Source: Trichopria drosophilae (taxonomy: Eukaryota > Arthropoda > Insecta > Hymenoptera > Diapriidae). From it: a stretch of 64,000 bases of DNA. The number at the start of each line of letters is the position of its first letter. Position 1 is the stretch's first letter. The position numbers and the translations under genes are program-made. Under the pieces are notes generated by a model. The model ran no database searches and had not been told where the DNA came from. It was given only the letters and a program-made list of their open reading frames with translations. Where the stretch lies: assembly GCA_030407085.1 (NCBI GenBank), contig CM059584.1, forward strand, positions 135,770,001 through 135,834,000, given 5' to 3'. Of this stretch, positions 1 to 13,699 are shown in pieces.

Positions 1-2039
1 AAAAAATTAAAGGCACACATGATTTTTCTACGTATAAGAACGGAAAAAGTCCCATTTCTCATTTTTGAGACGTTACATTCTATATAAATGCATATATAAA
101 AGAATTAAGAAAATATTGTCAGATTATAAAATAAAAAATCACAGGTCCAACATGATGCCATATTGTATCCGGCATTTTGAAGTTCGAAGATTTCACAATG
201 GATTCGTAATCTGCGGCGAAAATCCCCGAGTATTATTCGATTTCCACGAAGGACAGCGCATTTGAAAGCTGACAACGTTGTCATTTAATATCTCATTTTA
301 CAATATGTTTACATTATATACCTTTTACATTACTTTTTTTATTTGTTTGTTTATTTTCGTTTGGACTCTGATGCCCAACAACTCAAAATATTTGAATGGT
401 GGACAGTTCAAACATTTTGAACCCGACAGATGATTTAAAAATACGAGGTTTATTATGTTAGTCAATTACATATTTCATCCAATGGAAAACTATTGTAGTT
501 TTCTTCGGTGATGCTATGGAACCTATCTCTTCTTTAAAAAACTGGATTCAAGTTGTAAAAGTGTCTATATTTCCAAAAATTTTCAAGTAATGATGAAATG
601 TTACTTTTTATGGAAATTTTTGTACCAATGGAAATCTTTTATTTTTTATAGGTTTTGAATAGGAATTTGTAATTTTATTCCATAATTTAAATGTAATGAA
701 TACAACCAAAAACAGTCAACTTTAATTAAGTGATTTTCAAAAACGAAATACGCTGGAGATAGTGATTTAAAGTATTATAAATAGTACTTATAGGACTAGT
801 ACGACTTAATTCGTTAAACTAATATAAATGTTATTACTTTTTGACAAATTGAATAACTTCAAAGCTATTTTTTTAAACCGATATTTGCAAATATTAACTA
901 TTTCCTTGAACCTATTTGTTTATACTACGCCATGAACGATAGACACATGATAGATTGATATCAATTATGCAAGAAAATAACAATACAAGATGATATGGAA
1001 ATAAAAATAGTGGAAAATATTCTATTTTCTTTTATAATCGATATCAAACTGAGATAAATATAATAAATCTATTGAAAAAGTAAATGTAATGGACTAAAAA
1101 CATAAAATAAAATGAAAAAATAATGCGTGTAAAAGCCGCCATATTGGAACGTCCATTTTGAATTTTGACACCCTGCGACGCTCAAATTTTAGTTATGGTT
1201 ATTATTCCACAGGATCCAGTCGCTTGTACCGTTCCGACAACAGGAACATTATTAGCCAGTACATTAAACAAATAAAAAAAAATTTTAAATATCATATTTT
1301 TTTTAAATTAGCTGCCATTTTGAAAAAATCAAACGTCATAGAACAAAACTAGTAGCAGATTTGAAAAGTACGGACAAAAATATGTCAAAAAATATGGTTT
1401 TGACATTTTGTTGCTTATCATTACACAGATAAATAGTCACTTGAAAATCACAAAATAAATTTGGCCTTTTTGGTATGAAAATGGTTAACCAGGACCAGGC
1501 CATTTTGGCGTGAAAAATGGAAGTATCACTAGCAGTTTATTTTTCTCACTGCAGGGCACATTTAGGCGTCCATATTTCATCTGTTGAACATTCTGTAATA
1601 GGCCAGATACCATCCTGCAGACGTCTTTAATTTGTCCATTTATGGGAGGTAATTTTTTTAAATACTGAATGTTATCCAGACGAAATTCAATGAAGAACTT
1701 GAGTAACTAAAGTTCGAGTACACTAGGAAGATTCTACTCGAGTAACTCCGGTCGGGTCTACAAACAAATTGCTATCTGAGGTTTGCAAGTGTCTGTTTCG
1801 TGTCCAAATACCACGGGAAAGCAATAATCTGTGCGGATGTAATTTAACGAAATACTTGCGACAATCGAAGCACAAATATATAGTTGTCCAAATTATGACT
1901 ATTTTAAAACAATTTGTATAAACAATAGAAATTTAAAATATGATTGTTAGTCTTTAAATTCCGATTTTCGCAAATGTTCAATAAAATGGAAAGTCATCTG
2001 AGAAAAATTTATTTCAATTACACATTTTCTCATTTGAAT
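1..2039. other. AT-rich gene-free stretch
   Basis: No open frame longer than about 65 codons and no recognisable protein. Around 1134-1166 there is a short fragment of the dispersed family that carries 'gccgccatattgg' and 'ccattttgaattttg' (see the TTAA elements). Nothing else is recognised. Confidence 0.6.
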
Positions 2040-2041
2040 TA

Positions 2042-2678
2042 CACTGAGAGAAATTAGTTACTAATAGTTAATGTAAGCTAATTTCAAGGTTCTTACATTA
2101 ACTGTAAAGTTATAACAGTAACCATAAAGTAAATAACGACAGAGTAACTCTGAGATGAAAATACCAGCACTTTCCTGTAGGTCAGCAATGTTATTACATA
2201 TTAACTCGTATATTTTATCATTAAATGAGCGTTCGTTAAATGTTAATAAATCTTACATTAAATTCTGTCATTTGAACTGCGCATATCAACAACGCGACGA
2301 AAAATTCGCAGAAAATCGAATGACTGCGCGTTTGTATGTTTGTTTATGTCTGTTTCGGTGAAACTGTATACAGAGAGAAAAAAAGTGATAATGGAACCAC
2401 GAAAAAATAGTAGAATCGATGTTAACCTCTTAAGTAGTAACATTAACTATATGTAAGGTTAGAGTTGATATTTGAGGTTATGTACGAACGATTTAACAAT
2501 CGGAAAATAGTAAATAGAACAATTTTATTGCACCGTTTACCATGGAAATAGTTAATGCAACACCTTTTTGGCTTTATGCGTTTTACTATGACTAAAATAA
2601 TAATAATACTAAATCTAAATTCTGTTAGTTTTACTGTGAAGCTATTACATTAACTGTAAACAAACATTTCTCTCAGTG
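2042..2678. mobile_element. MITE with CACTGAGAGAAAT terminal inverted repeats
   Basis: The left end reads CACTGAGAGAAAT and the right end ATTTCTCTCAGTG, a perfect 13-bp terminal inverted repeat about 637 bp apart. TA precedes the left end; the right flank is GA, so one copy of a TA duplication may have mutated. Motifs such as 'cattaactgta' occur near both ends in opposite orientation. There is no transposase frame, so it is non-autonomous. Short CACTG/CAGTG ends with TA are typical of Tc1/mariner-type MITEs; the superfamily call is inference. Confidence 0.65.
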
Positions 2679-3063
2679 GAGGCTATTAACCACTTCACTG
2701 GTAATGTATCATATGTGTACAAAAAAAAAGTGCCACGACTGGTAATGTATCATATATGTACATTTTTAAATAACTTCCACAATTTTCAATGACTTTGCAC
2801 GAAATTTGGTATGCTATAGTTTCTTAGGTCGCTGAATATGAATTGAGGTCACCGTTTCAAAATTCAATATGGCAGTTCCAATATGGCGGTTACAAGCTAT
2901 ATGCTTTTGAAGCAAATTCTTTTCTGTGCGTGGAAAACGACTGAAATTTGTTACTCGGGGGTTTTTGGGGTCGATGATTACGAATCTGATCTTATATTTT
3001 CAACATTCAAAAGGGCGGATCCAAGATGGCAGACGAATGTTTAAAAATTCATCGGATTTCTTT

Positions 3064-4349
3064 CCCTGGTAGAAATTCCGGCTGTCTTATTGGGCATTTA
3101 TTGTACAATATTCTTAGGAAATTTTTGGACATAAATGTAAGATTTTGTTGGCTATTTATTGGACAGTTTTATTAGACAATTTTTGCACAATTTTATTGCT
3201 TATATATTGTATGAATTGAAAAACAGACAAAAGAAAATAGAAATTTTAAAACACATTTCGGGGATCTCGGACACCATTGTATTTATTTATCTCTACGTTT
3301 ACATCATCACATATAGACATAGAAATTGTACAACAGAAGCGTCGCGTCACGCCATATAAATACAAATATGTATACGCAGTAGCGAAACGTTTACTAAATG
3401 TTGTAGTCGAAGGTTGCTTATATACTGAATACATTGGACTCATGTACTTTCGAGAAAGTTTTGTAGCCGCAAAACCCGCAAAACCAAACGGTGATCCACC
3501 TATAGTATAGCGTTCGGTCGGTAACTTATCGCCTGAAATCGAACAATATCTTACCGAGGAAAACGCAAATCGAATGTTAACTAGAACTTGAATATGTTTT
3601 TGTCTTTTAATCTGACTAGATAATATAGAAGGACGAAGCGACCTTCAAGTTCGATTTTCTTATTTGGTTCATTGTTGTGTTCAGGCATATATTCGCCGTA
3701 TTTCTGTGGAGAATATAAGCCGGTAATGTCAATAATTCATTATAGGTTATGTCGCTTTGTTTTCATAGAGGTTTGTAATTGAAGCATTTTCGGCATGCGA
3801 TGAATAAAGCATAAAACTCGTCTGCTCTTGATTTTCATTCGAACGACTTTTAGATATATTCAGATCAGATATCTTCTTATTCAATTTTGATCAATATCTG
3901 TGATTGCTGAACTTTAAAACAGAAATTAATAACATACAATTTGTTCAAAACGAAAAATACGCGAGTGATATAATGTTCATCTGCAAATATTAAGTAATGT
4001 TTAGGTTACATCTAAGATTTGGTATTTAAAACACTTTTCTTGGATAATAATTGGATAAAAATATCGCACAATTATTGCACATATTTCTTGTCCAAGAATT
4101 AGACAATTTTGTAAGATTTTCTTGTTTAAGATATGTTTTGCTTAAAATTGTCCAATTCTTGGGCATTTTACCCTGCAAACATAGAAAGTAACAGTTATGT
4201 AACATTTACGTAATGGTTACATTGTTACATAAATGTTACATAGTTGTTATATAACTGTTACTTTTGTGTTTGTAGGGTATGGACACTTTTATTGATACAC
4301 GTTTTATGTCCAATAATTGTACAATAATTGGTTTCAATTTCTACCAGGG
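3064..4349. mobile_element. Nested element with CCCTGGTAGAAATT ends
   Basis: CCCTGGTAGAAATT at 3064-3077 and AATTTCTACCAGGG at 4336-4349 are perfect inverted termini. Both ends carry many short repeats around 'attggacaattttg' and 'attgtacaata'. The insertion splits the host unit that elsewhere reads 'tcggattcgtttgaaact': here 'tcggatttcttt' is left of the element and 'ttgaaactcgtt' right of it, which suggests a 2-bp TT duplication. It has no coding capacity. The same end type recurs at 8784-9082. Confidence 0.65.
4171..4277. mobile_element. 107-bp TA-flanked palindromic MITE, third nesting level
   Basis: CCCTGCAAACA and TGTTTGTAGGG form the ends, with TA on both sides (4169-4170 and 4278-4279). 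The interior is a near-palindrome built from 'gtaacagttatgtaacattt' and its complement. Removing it rejoins 'gggcatttta' with 'tggacacttt', matching the repeat pattern of the surrounding element. It is therefore a clean insertion inside the 3064-4349 element. Confidence 0.65.
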
Positions 4350-5027
4350 TTGAAACTCGTTAGTTGGGGGTTTTTGGGGTCATTGATTACGAGTCTGATC
4401 TCAGATTTTCTAAATTCAAAATGATATATCCGAGATGGCAAATAAAATGTGCAAAATGAATTTTTACCTTACCTTGGCGGACTCAATTTTGAATATTTTA
4501 TAAAATGAAAAAATTATGTGGTTGACCTCCACCGTTAGTTGGTTAATTATAACGACTCCAGAGTACACCAGAAGGAGGTACTGGGGGGATTTTCTTTTTT
4601 GTATTTTTGATCTACTATTTTGAATCTATAAAACAATGCAAACTTCAAATTCATTTGATATCATGTTCAAATAAACGCATTTCTTGTGAAAAGAGATGTT
4701 TCAATATTGTTTTATTTCGTCCGCCAGATTGGATCCACCATTTTGAATTTTTAAATTCTGAGATCATATTCGTATTCAGTGACCCCGGAAACCTTATATT
4801 TAACATTCTCATCGAAATTTGATAAAGAAATGTGGATACTTTAAACAACAGTTTATGCACCTTGTGGGGGGCGAAAGGGAGGGGGAGGTGAGTTTTTTTT
4901 TACGTTAAATTATGTGTTTTATGAAAAAAATGGAACCCATGTTTCACAGTTTCTCGATAACTTAAAAACTGGCTCGTACCAGTCTTGGCAGTTTTTATTT
5001 GAAAACGGCTACCAGTGAAGTGGTTAA

Positions 5028-8000
5028 GTATTATGTAGATGGTACTACATACAAAACAGCTACTCAAAAAGTAAATAATAATGTAGCCTTTCTTCTTCGA
5101 TGATTTTCTGCTCCGTTTGGGTCACTGATTTTCTGTGCAGTTTTTTTGAAAATATATCTAAGAAACAGACGAAAACAAAATTATTTGTTATAAAAGTCAT
5201 TGTTATAATTTTCAAGTTATACAGAGTAAAATTGAACATCTCTGGAAACTAAAGGGAAGCAATGGAGAGGGCGAACAGACGATAAGTCCTAAGGATTGAA
5301 ACGGTTTGATCGAGGGAAATACGGAATGGCGACGAGGTGGTACAGGGTGGCAATGGCAGGGAGAAACCGAGGAGCAGACAGAATCGAAGTAAAGTCTTGG
5401 AAAACGAAGAAGAAAATGACATTACTGGGAGTAAAGATGAAAATGATGGGTTAAGGGAGAAACGAGCGGTGTTCGGAGTCACGCACGGTTCGACGTGACC
5501 CGCCATTTTCCAGCAAAACTCGGGTTTCCTTTTCCTGCAGTTCCTTTGGACATTCCATGACAAGACAGTCTGGTACTGGTCTGTATTTCAACGGACTAAC
5601 ACGTATTCACAATATTAGTTTCCTTTACGCTGCACGAGTACTAAAAGATAACCCTACAAATATTTGATTATCCCGACGATTCAACCAGATTAAACGATGC
5701 ACGGCGCTCAATACTACTGCTCCTGAAATCCATTCCTTATTTGCAATCGCTGCCAGTAACTCACCACTTAAGTTGTCCCAATATGCATATTTTTATAAAA
5801 AATAATATACGTGCATATAAAAAACAATGTGCACAGAAAAAAGTCTTAGAACCAGGATCATCTATTAAAAATTTACTTAAATTTAGCTATTAAGTCAGAA
5901 TATGGTCTTAAAACAAATTATTGCTGTCTTAAAACTTAAAAGAGGACGTCGAGTGTTTCACAAATAAAATAAAAGTACAAAACTCTATGACGACCAAGTT
6001 CATAATGTTAGAAGCAATAAAAGTATTCTTTAGGAATCGAGTAAAGAAAGAATTAGATAGAGAAAAGCTAACTGCAGTCGAATCTTCTTTAACGAATATT
6101 CCGTTTTCAAACATGCAGACGTTTCCGTTAATGAATAATTCCCCTTCGACCGTATCCCCACTTCAAACACCTTTAAAGGTTTTGAGGATGGACACGAATA
6201 CACGTTCTTGCGAAAGAGAAAATGTTGGAGGTGGGTAGTCGATATTTCCTCCTCAAATATTCGATCCCGGAAACTTAAATGCCTCGTCTTGTCTCGACCA
6301 TATTCGTTAACGGGGATTTGACTGCATTGGACGTAATTCAAGACTTATTTTCGGTTCAGTGTAGATTTCATATTGGAATTTTATGTGAATTCTGCGTTCA
6401 TATTGGCGAACAAAACTGGCATATATTTAAAAATTCTTCGCGTTGCTCTTTCACGTAAACATTTTCTTTGTAAGCCCATAGAATTTATTCTATGGATTAT
6501 TTCATATTATTTTTTATTTCATTCCAGGAGGCTGCACTACTCCGATTCTTACAAAAAGTCTTTAGTTAATACATTAAAAACTACATGTATATAGCAATAT
6601 GTACCGAGGCAGAGAGAACTTAAGGGGATTTCGGAATGAAATTCGGGCTCTGAATGATGTCCTAAAAAATATTAAATAAGTTGGAAACCATGGTGAATTT
6701 GAAAATTTGAGCCTTGGAACATTATCTAGTTTTCGAAATAGAACCTAAAACACACTAATCGCTCATTAAACGCTTGTAACATTATTTTAACATGTTACAA
6801 CAATCACGCACTTTTTTTTTGTAAGGTGGATTATATTTTGCTTACACTCAAGATGTTGTTCTGAAAAAGTCAGCATCGAACGTACTCTGGTTTTAGAGAT
6901 ACATCCTAATCCGTTTATGCTAATCCGCTGCTAATTTCAGCATCATAAAACTTAGACCAACACAGAGACAATGATTTTGCAGCAATGACGACATATACTA
7001 TAGTAAGAAAATAAATCCCTCATACAACACTCTTTTTAATCATTTAAAGCTCTAATTAATAATAACCATAGCTTTGATTTAAAAAATTTTAAGTCTTAGC
7101 AATTTAGAAAAATCGGCATTAACCGCAAACACATGGAAAATTATTTTATTAAACAAAATTTAAATTCAGTTAATATAAGGCTTGAAAAGTTGAATTTACC
7201 AAAAACTTATTTCTCGATACTAAATTTCAAATATTTAGAACAATAGATTTATATTTATTTACACACTTATATTCAAACACATATATTTCTTGTAATACGA
7301 AAACTTTTCAGTCTCCGTTACAACTTCATCGTGTTAAGTTTTTAATAAAAAGTAATTATAATATAATTAATAAATATATTCTTAATTTTAAATAACCATT
7401 TGGTTTGAAATTTTAACGTCTTACTAAATACAGTATTATTCAAACAAATTTTTTTAAAATTATTTTTAGTTAACTTGATCCGGTTTTATATATATATTCG
7501 TAGATCTTCGTAAATTTACAGATTTTTAACATCTTTTTACAGGTAAGATGTTCGTTATTATTAAAAAAGATTGTTTATAGATTTACCTGTTTTTAGTGTT
7601 TTTTTTTAAAGAATTGTAATGAAATGAAAAGTTTTACACACCACCTCATTCATTGAATTTGTTTGTAGTATAATTTGTATTATTTGTATAATTTTTGTAT
7701 ATGATTATGTTTGTAGTTTTTGTCTAAAATCTATTTATATTTTTGTTAACATTTTTTTTATTATTATTTTTTGTTAATGTTGGGACAAATATATTTCTAA
7801 TGAGGGCTACAATGATGACCGAAACGTCAAACTTGGTATTATTTATCACCCTGTCTTATTCGGATTTTAAAAAAAATCTTCCTAGATATTTTTCACTTAT
7901 GAAATTAATAAAAAAAGAAGTTATTTTTGATATAATTTAAAGCTGTACTTTTTAAAAGTATCGCAATGTTCATCATATTCTATCAATCGATTTTTAAAAT

Positions 8001-8040
8001 TCACAATGGCTGATACTTTTATTAAAAAAAGATTTAATTG
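5028..8040. other. Gene-free AT-rich sequence
   Basis: A purine-rich, less AT-rich patch at about 5240-5560 is open for 104 codons on the minus strand, but the product (Ser/Leu/Pro-rich, no recognisable domain) looks like a chance frame. The rest is AT-rich with poly-T and poly-A runs and no repeat that I could pair. No gene recognised. Confidence 0.5.
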
Positions 8041-8044
8041 GTAA

Positions 8045-8125
8045 AAACTTGATACTCGAGGGTTTCTGAGGTAGCCGATTACGAATCTGGCATAAGTGTT
8101 TCAAAACTCAAAACAGCGGATCCAA
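8045..8125 (+). repeat. Isolated diverged copy of the 121-bp repeat unit
   Basis: The string 'ttgatactcgagggtttctg', then 'gattacgaatctgg' and 'cggatccaatgtggcg' follow the same order and spacing as the array at 62.4-63.1 kb. I could not find TTAA ends around it. Confidence 0.5.
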
Positions 8126-8783
8126 TGTGGCGTGTTACCATTTTTATAAATATATCCAATTAAGGAAGTAGTAGATCGGAAGAGAATGATTCATATTGTT
8201 TTTGCCTATAAAAATAATACAAATATATTTAAAAAAAACAGGATCAAAAAATTATTCACTAATAAATTTCAAGCCAATTGAACAGATTTTTAATAATGTC
8301 ATATTGAATAAAAATAAAACCTTTTATTGAAGTGGATCTTGTTTTGAATATCTTTAACACATGAATATCTGTGTATTCATTAAAGCGGGAACCATTCTCT
8401 ACGCAAATTTCAGATTCTTATATGGTGTATACCTTGGTGTATAATTTCCAAAAACATGTTATTTTTCATTTTGTTTATACCGTGAATCGGGTACGATTTC
8501 CAGCGATTCAACTCTGTAAAATATTTTGATTTTGCTCATAAGGTCATTCGAAGAAAAGAAATTGTCGTTATGAATTGTGTGATGGATCTGAAAACTACAG
8601 TCGTATGATAAGTTTGGCCGTGTCAGCAGTGGTGAGTGTAAGATGCATTTTCAGAAAATAGTCAACTTTTAGAAAAATCTATAGGTCAGCCAAATCCGTC
8701 ATTAAGTATTTCGTTTTAAAAATCGTTTAAATTCATTTTTTTTGTTTTTTGAATTTTTGTTTCGACATCGGCAGAAAGAACTA
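8126..8783. other. Gene-free stretch
   Basis: AT-rich, no recognisable coding frame or paired repeat. Confidence 0.5.
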
Positions 8784-9082
8784 TCCCAGGTAGAAATTGT
8801 CCTTAATTTCTCCACATTACATACAGGGCCTGGAAGGAAAACTCTGTGTGGAAATATCCGCATAAATTCTGGTTAGAATCTCGAAATATATCAACGTTTT
8901 ATCGAATCAAACAAGTCAACCTATAAATTTTATAAATGTAACAAAATTCAAGGATTCAGTCCTGGCTGGGTGTCCTCAAACCGATCCGAAATCTATACAG
9001 ATTTTCCTACCGGGATCGCAGAAAAATTGTCTAAAAACTATCTAGGGCCTGGGTCGTTTCCAGGCAAAATTTCTATCAGGGA
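8784..9082. mobile_element. Short MITE with TCCCAGGTAGAAATT ends
   Basis: TCCCAGGTAGAAATT at the left and AATTTCTATCAGGGA at the right are imperfect inverted termini flanked by TA on both sides. Internal words 'cctgg' and 'tccagg' continue the inverted pattern ('ggtcgtttccaggcaaaatt' near the right end). About 300 bp, non-coding, same end family as the nested element at 3064-4349. Confidence 0.55.
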
Positions 9083-9116
9083 TATTGTGTTATCTATAGT
9101 CTTATTATCTCGTTCG

Positions 9117-9171
<55 letters not shown>
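9117..9171 (+). repeat. (TA)n(GA)n microsatellite
   Basis: A short TA run passes directly into an uninterrupted GA dinucleotide run of about 22 repeats. Confidence 0.95.
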
Positions 9172-9174
<3 letters not shown>

Positions 9175-9806
9175 TAGAATTGGATGTCCTTACTTGTAAA
9201 TGTTAAATATATGGTTTTCAAAGTGAGCCTACTATACTTTATTGTACATAAATGAGATAAAAATGGCCGAAATACCCCAGGCCGTGGTCCATTTACATAA
9301 TGGGTTAATTCGACCACTTTTAACTTTTTTTCATGTGTTTTCTGTCAATTGAATAAACTTTCGAACAGCAAAAGAAAATCTGTTAATTGTCTCGTGTTAC
9401 TAATCGACTCGAAATGGCTTAATATAGCCGAATTACTCTAGTATCTCCTACAATTAACCACAAGTATTTCTGAAACAGTGCACGAGGGATAGAAAGAAGC
9501 TGTTATCATTATCACGCTTATGTTACATAAAAACTTGACGAGGGGAGTTCATTTTTTTGGACTTATCCACTCTACCCCTTAGTGGATAATACTCTATGCA
9601 CACCATTGCTCAATATTTTCCCGGAAGAAAAGGTGTTCAAGTGGGCGTTAACCTCATAAATTGTAACAACCATACGCAAGAGAATTCAGATCCCGTATTA
9701 GCAAATAGTGTGTCATGTACGATATTTTTTAATACAATAATGGGTAGGCCTCTACTATCACCACTTGTATCTTTTGATTTTTGGTGCAATTTGGACACAA
9801 GCACTG
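9172..9806. other. Gene-free stretch with a small hairpin
   Basis: No recognisable gene. A short perfect inverted repeat, TATCCACT / AGTGGATA, sits near 9565-9590. An open frame of 92 codons on the plus strand runs into the following inverted repeat and is not considered real. Confidence 0.45.
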
Positions 9807-10197
9807 GGAGTATTAAGGGGGTTCTAAAGTGCTCGGGCGATAAGGAAGGAATTTTCACTAAAAATCGAAAATAAAAAATGACTGAATCGTTTTTTTAACA
9901 TTCGGGTTCCGTAAGGGCAGTACTAATTAGTACAGACGGTATCCTAGAAAATTCCATAGAAATTAATTGGGAACTAATTGAGAATTTTCGCAAATAAGTG
10001 GTTTTTATTTATTTCCGAAAATTCTAGGTCAGTTTTCAATTAAGGTCTTTGGTATTTTCTATGATATCGTCTACAGTAATTAAAATTGCCCTTACAGAGC
10101 CCGAATTTCGAAAAAAAACGGTTCAGTCATTTTTTATTTACAGCTTTTAGTGAAAATCCCTACCTTATCACCCGAGCACTTTATAACCCCTTAATGA
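9807..10197. repeat. Long imperfect inverted repeat (foldback)
   Basis: The left arm runs from 'attaagggggttctaaagtg' through 'aaaaatgactgaatcg' and the right arm returns through 'cggttcagtcattttt' to 'cactttataaccccttaat'. Inner segments ('gtaagggcag', 'gaaaattcca') also pair with segments on the other side. Each arm is about 190 bp at roughly 80% identity by eye. No target duplication could be assigned. Confidence 0.6.
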
Positions 10198-11161
10198 TAT
10201 ATATTTAACCCCAATTCGTAGGTAATATAGACATCCATTGTGTTACCACCCAAAGCTCACTTTTTTGCAAAATTGTCAAATCAAAACTTAAGACTTCATC
10301 GATGCCGTTTATGTGCCCCCCATGTTTTGGAGTTTCCTCGATTCCGATTTTGAAACTGAATATTTACAATAATATATTCTAAGAATACGAAAAAAATGGC
10401 TCCCCTTTTATTCTTTAGGAAAACATTAAAAAATCGGTCACATTTAATTTCCACATGTTCATACCGGAATTCTGACTTTTTAAATTACCAGAGGAAGTTA
10501 TTAGTCCAGGAAACGAACGAAAAAAATAGAAGGTAATCCGGAACAAATTACAATAGGACAGTTTTTTTCATCATAATTACTTAAAAAAATTAAACATATC
10601 CAAAATCGACGAAAATAGGAGTGAGGGATAGCTGTTTTTTTACAAAATGGACCCAAGTTTATTTTTAAATGGCTGTAACTTTTAAATGACGCATTACAGC
10701 GTAAAATATGTAAAACAAGATTTGTAGAAAATGAAAAGATCTATAAAAAAGGTAAGTACGATATTTCCTCTCTCCGTTGACATTTTGGAGATAATGGCTT
10801 GGAAAGTTGCAAATTATAAGTTGCAAATTAAAAATTTACATTTTTTACCAGTTTAGAATTGCTTCGACAGTTTTCCAAATCATGCGGAGGTTGTTTAAAA
10901 GTACAAAATATGCATAGAGAAAAATCAACGTTCAAAAATATTCAAAATTATAAGAGAAGATTAATTTTTGTTATTCAAATTTTACAGTTTTTACACTAAA
11001 AAGAGTTTTAATCGTCTGTTTTTATTAATAAACACTAAATTTTAACCTGCATGTTTTAAGCCAAAAATCATGTAAGACAGAAAATATAACTTCTTCTGAT
11101 AATTTAAATAGGAAGGAGTCAAAATAAATATGGTGATTCCCTTTCAAGAGCGAAATAGAGA
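10198..11161. other. Gene-free AT-rich stretch
   Basis: No coding frame or repeat that I could pair within the window. Confidence 0.5.
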
Positions 11162-11163
11162 TA

Positions 11164-12627
11164 CACTGAAAAAACGACTTAATTGCGAATTAATTGGTTG
11201 TTCCAACTAAGCGACTTAGTGCTCTGAGATCCATGCGATAAATTGGTTGGGACGACTATTTGCAGTTGGTTGGATATGAAATAGTAATTATTTTATCGGT
11301 AGCCTACATTACGCTTAGTTAGTTAAAGTAAGTAATTTTGTATTATTATTAGTGCCGATGCACGTCACTGTGGTTCTAGAGTATTTCACGTTATGACGTC
11401 ATGCAATAAGATTACGGTCTGCCGGAATACAAACGTATACAATAATCTTATTGGATAAAAGCTTTGTAAATAACTTTGCAAGCGTTTTCATAATATTGAC
11501 AAGTGATAAAATGGAACGAAATAAATATTTCGAAAAATTGTTTACAGTAATGTTATTATTTCTCTTAATAAAGTTCAGAAAAATTAAACCTATCATTTAT
11601 TAATTTCCCGGAAAACCTCACGTCGCTAATTTGTATAATTATTTTCTAATTCCCATAAGATTACTGTGTACTTTTATACTCCAATATAACGTCATCTTGC
11701 CACATGACGTCACAACATAAAATGCTTTATGTTTTCCTTTTTCCTATTCCTTTTGAAATAATTTCCACAATTTCGATTGTGTTTTCAATCTCGCGATTAG
11801 AAACAATACCCAGTAGTGGATAATATAATGCATGGGTAAACCCCTTAACGCATTTATTTTTACCTCTGGAACAATCAAGAAAACAAATTTGAAAACATTC
11901 ATTTATAAATCTGGCAGAAGAATTTGATAATAGATTGCAGTGACGTCTGGATTTATGAAAATTCCAATTTATGTAGTAAAAATGTGGATATGATTGCATA
12001 TAGACGATAGCGAACAAAGGCATTCAGAATTGAATTTGCTTCTGCCCATGCATTTAGAAAAGAGCATTTTGCTGCCTTACAGTTGATTAGGAAACCAAAT
12101 AAATTGGTTATTTAAACACATTGCGTTTGGTACAGGAGCTACGTAGTGTAACTAATTTTAAGTGGTAAAGGAAAGCCAGATTATTATCAAATCCATTAAA
12201 GTTCTCAATTAAAAAAAAATGTTTTATTTTTTCATTTTTATTAGCTGCATTTATTCTTTCCCTGATTTTTATAATTTTTAACTCGCAAATCATTAAAAAA
12301 ACATTTGTTCCGGCGAGGTTCGAACCAGCGAATTTAAGCTCACTAAGCATGCATGTGCTTGGTTACAATATAAGTAACCAAGTAAGATGTCAGAACTGAT
12401 ACATTAATATCATAGAAACATAATCTTTTATATACCCAATGCAAAAAAATTATTTTTTATTTATCACCCATCGCATTTTTTCATGTTAGAAATTCGAAAT
12501 TTAGTTATCAAGTAACCGTTGGTAAAGGAACAATACTTATTTTATATTCTTAGCTCTATGCACTACTTGGTTCATTGTTATTGAACCAATTCGATATTGG
12601 TTGTTCCAACCAAGTCTTTTTTACGTG
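11164..12627. mobile_element. TA-flanked DNA element with CACTG-type ends and a tRNA-like insert
   Basis: The left end reads CACTGAAAAAACGACTTAAT and the right end, read in reverse complement, CACGTAAAAAAGACTTGG. Behind both lie 'ttggttgttccaac' words in mirror arrangement. TA precedes the left end. No transposase frame over 1.46 kb, so it is non-autonomous. A minus-strand tRNA-like segment lies inside it near the right side. Confidence 0.55.
12285..12375 (-). other. tRNA-like B-box remnant inside a MITE
   Basis: On the minus strand 'catgcatgcttagtgagc' is followed by GGTTCGAACC (a Pol III B-box/T-loop), then 'tcgccggaaca' and a run of seven T. This resembles the anticodon-to-3' part of a tRNA followed by a Pol III terminator. 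The 5' acceptor half does not pair, so it is a tRNA-derived relic rather than a functional tRNA. Confidence 0.4.
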
Positions 12628-13699
12628 TGCATGGTTGATATCGCTCAAGTTCTAAGTTCTGATAGTTTATTAAACGTAATAGTTTTGCAAGAAACCTGTG
12701 TTCGACTAGGAAAATCGTTTTAAAAAATGAAAAAACAAAAAATCACGTTTCTTTTTCAATCCTTCAACTTCAAATATCAGTTAATATATTAAGGTGACAA
12801 TAATTTGTTTATATATTTTCTTTTTTAAAGTTCAGAATTTTGTTATTTTAGCTAGGAACTAAAAGATCCAAATAGAATTATGCAATATTTTCAGCAATTG
12901 TAAGTCTAACATTTTTTTACTTCTGTAAATGTATGACGTGTTCGAAAGTCCGTTTAAATTTTGTCTGAACCATACATGGATTAAAAATACAAATGCATTA
13001 TAATTTTTGTCATTATCAGCCTTGACTGCAACTTAATTGTAAATTTCGCGGCATGTTTTTTAAACCAGCCACACAAAAAATAGAAAACTACAAATCACCT
13101 AAATCGGAAGGATTACCTATCGAATAAATCTACTCTCTTTGACAACTTGTATTACGCGGTATCGGAACAAGCTGCTTGATTTATGAACGTATCGTTAATG
13201 AAACATAGCCCAGGGTTAACTTTTTTAAACAAATAAAAAATATGCCATGTATTATTTTTCATTCGATTGATAGAGCTATAGTTTTTATAATTTCAGTTAA
13301 AATTAATGTACAATATGTAAGTAACGAATTCCAATAAAGTAAAAATTAAAAATTCCCAATAAACATGATTTTTTAAATTAATTTATTTAAAAATGATATT
13401 TTGTTCCTATAGCATTTGTTTATAGGTTTTAAAAATTTTCTAGTTTATGTAAATATAAATGCGGTTAGTAAAGTCAGGAAATTCGTGATTAAACAAAAAA
13501 TTAAAAGAAACTAGAAATTATTTTCTAGGAATCTATGGACTTTTTTATGAAATTTTCTTACAAAGAAAATGTATGAAAATTTGCCAAGGAATATCTTCAA
13601 GTTTTTTGAGAATGTATTGATAATTTGATTAAAATGCGGTGCGTGAAGTCGAAAGTTATCTGTACCCTTATCTCGAAAACTACTATTTCAACACTCCAT
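12628..13699. other. Gene-free AT-rich stretch
   Basis: No recognisable gene or repeat. Confidence 0.5.

Larger units (their letters stand above)
2686..5027. mobile_element. TTAA-flanked piggyBac-like non-autonomous element
   Basis: The left end is TTAACCACTTCACTGGTA and the right end is its exact reverse complement TACCAGTGAAGTGGTTAA. TTAA forms both outer boundaries, the target site used by piggyBac transposons. Inside are units of a dispersed repeat ('actcgggggtttttggggtc' followed by 'gattacgaatctga') at about 2950-3060 and 4355-4440, and a related inverted unit near 4720-4800. There is no transposase. The element is interrupted by a second element at 3064-4349. Confidence 0.7.
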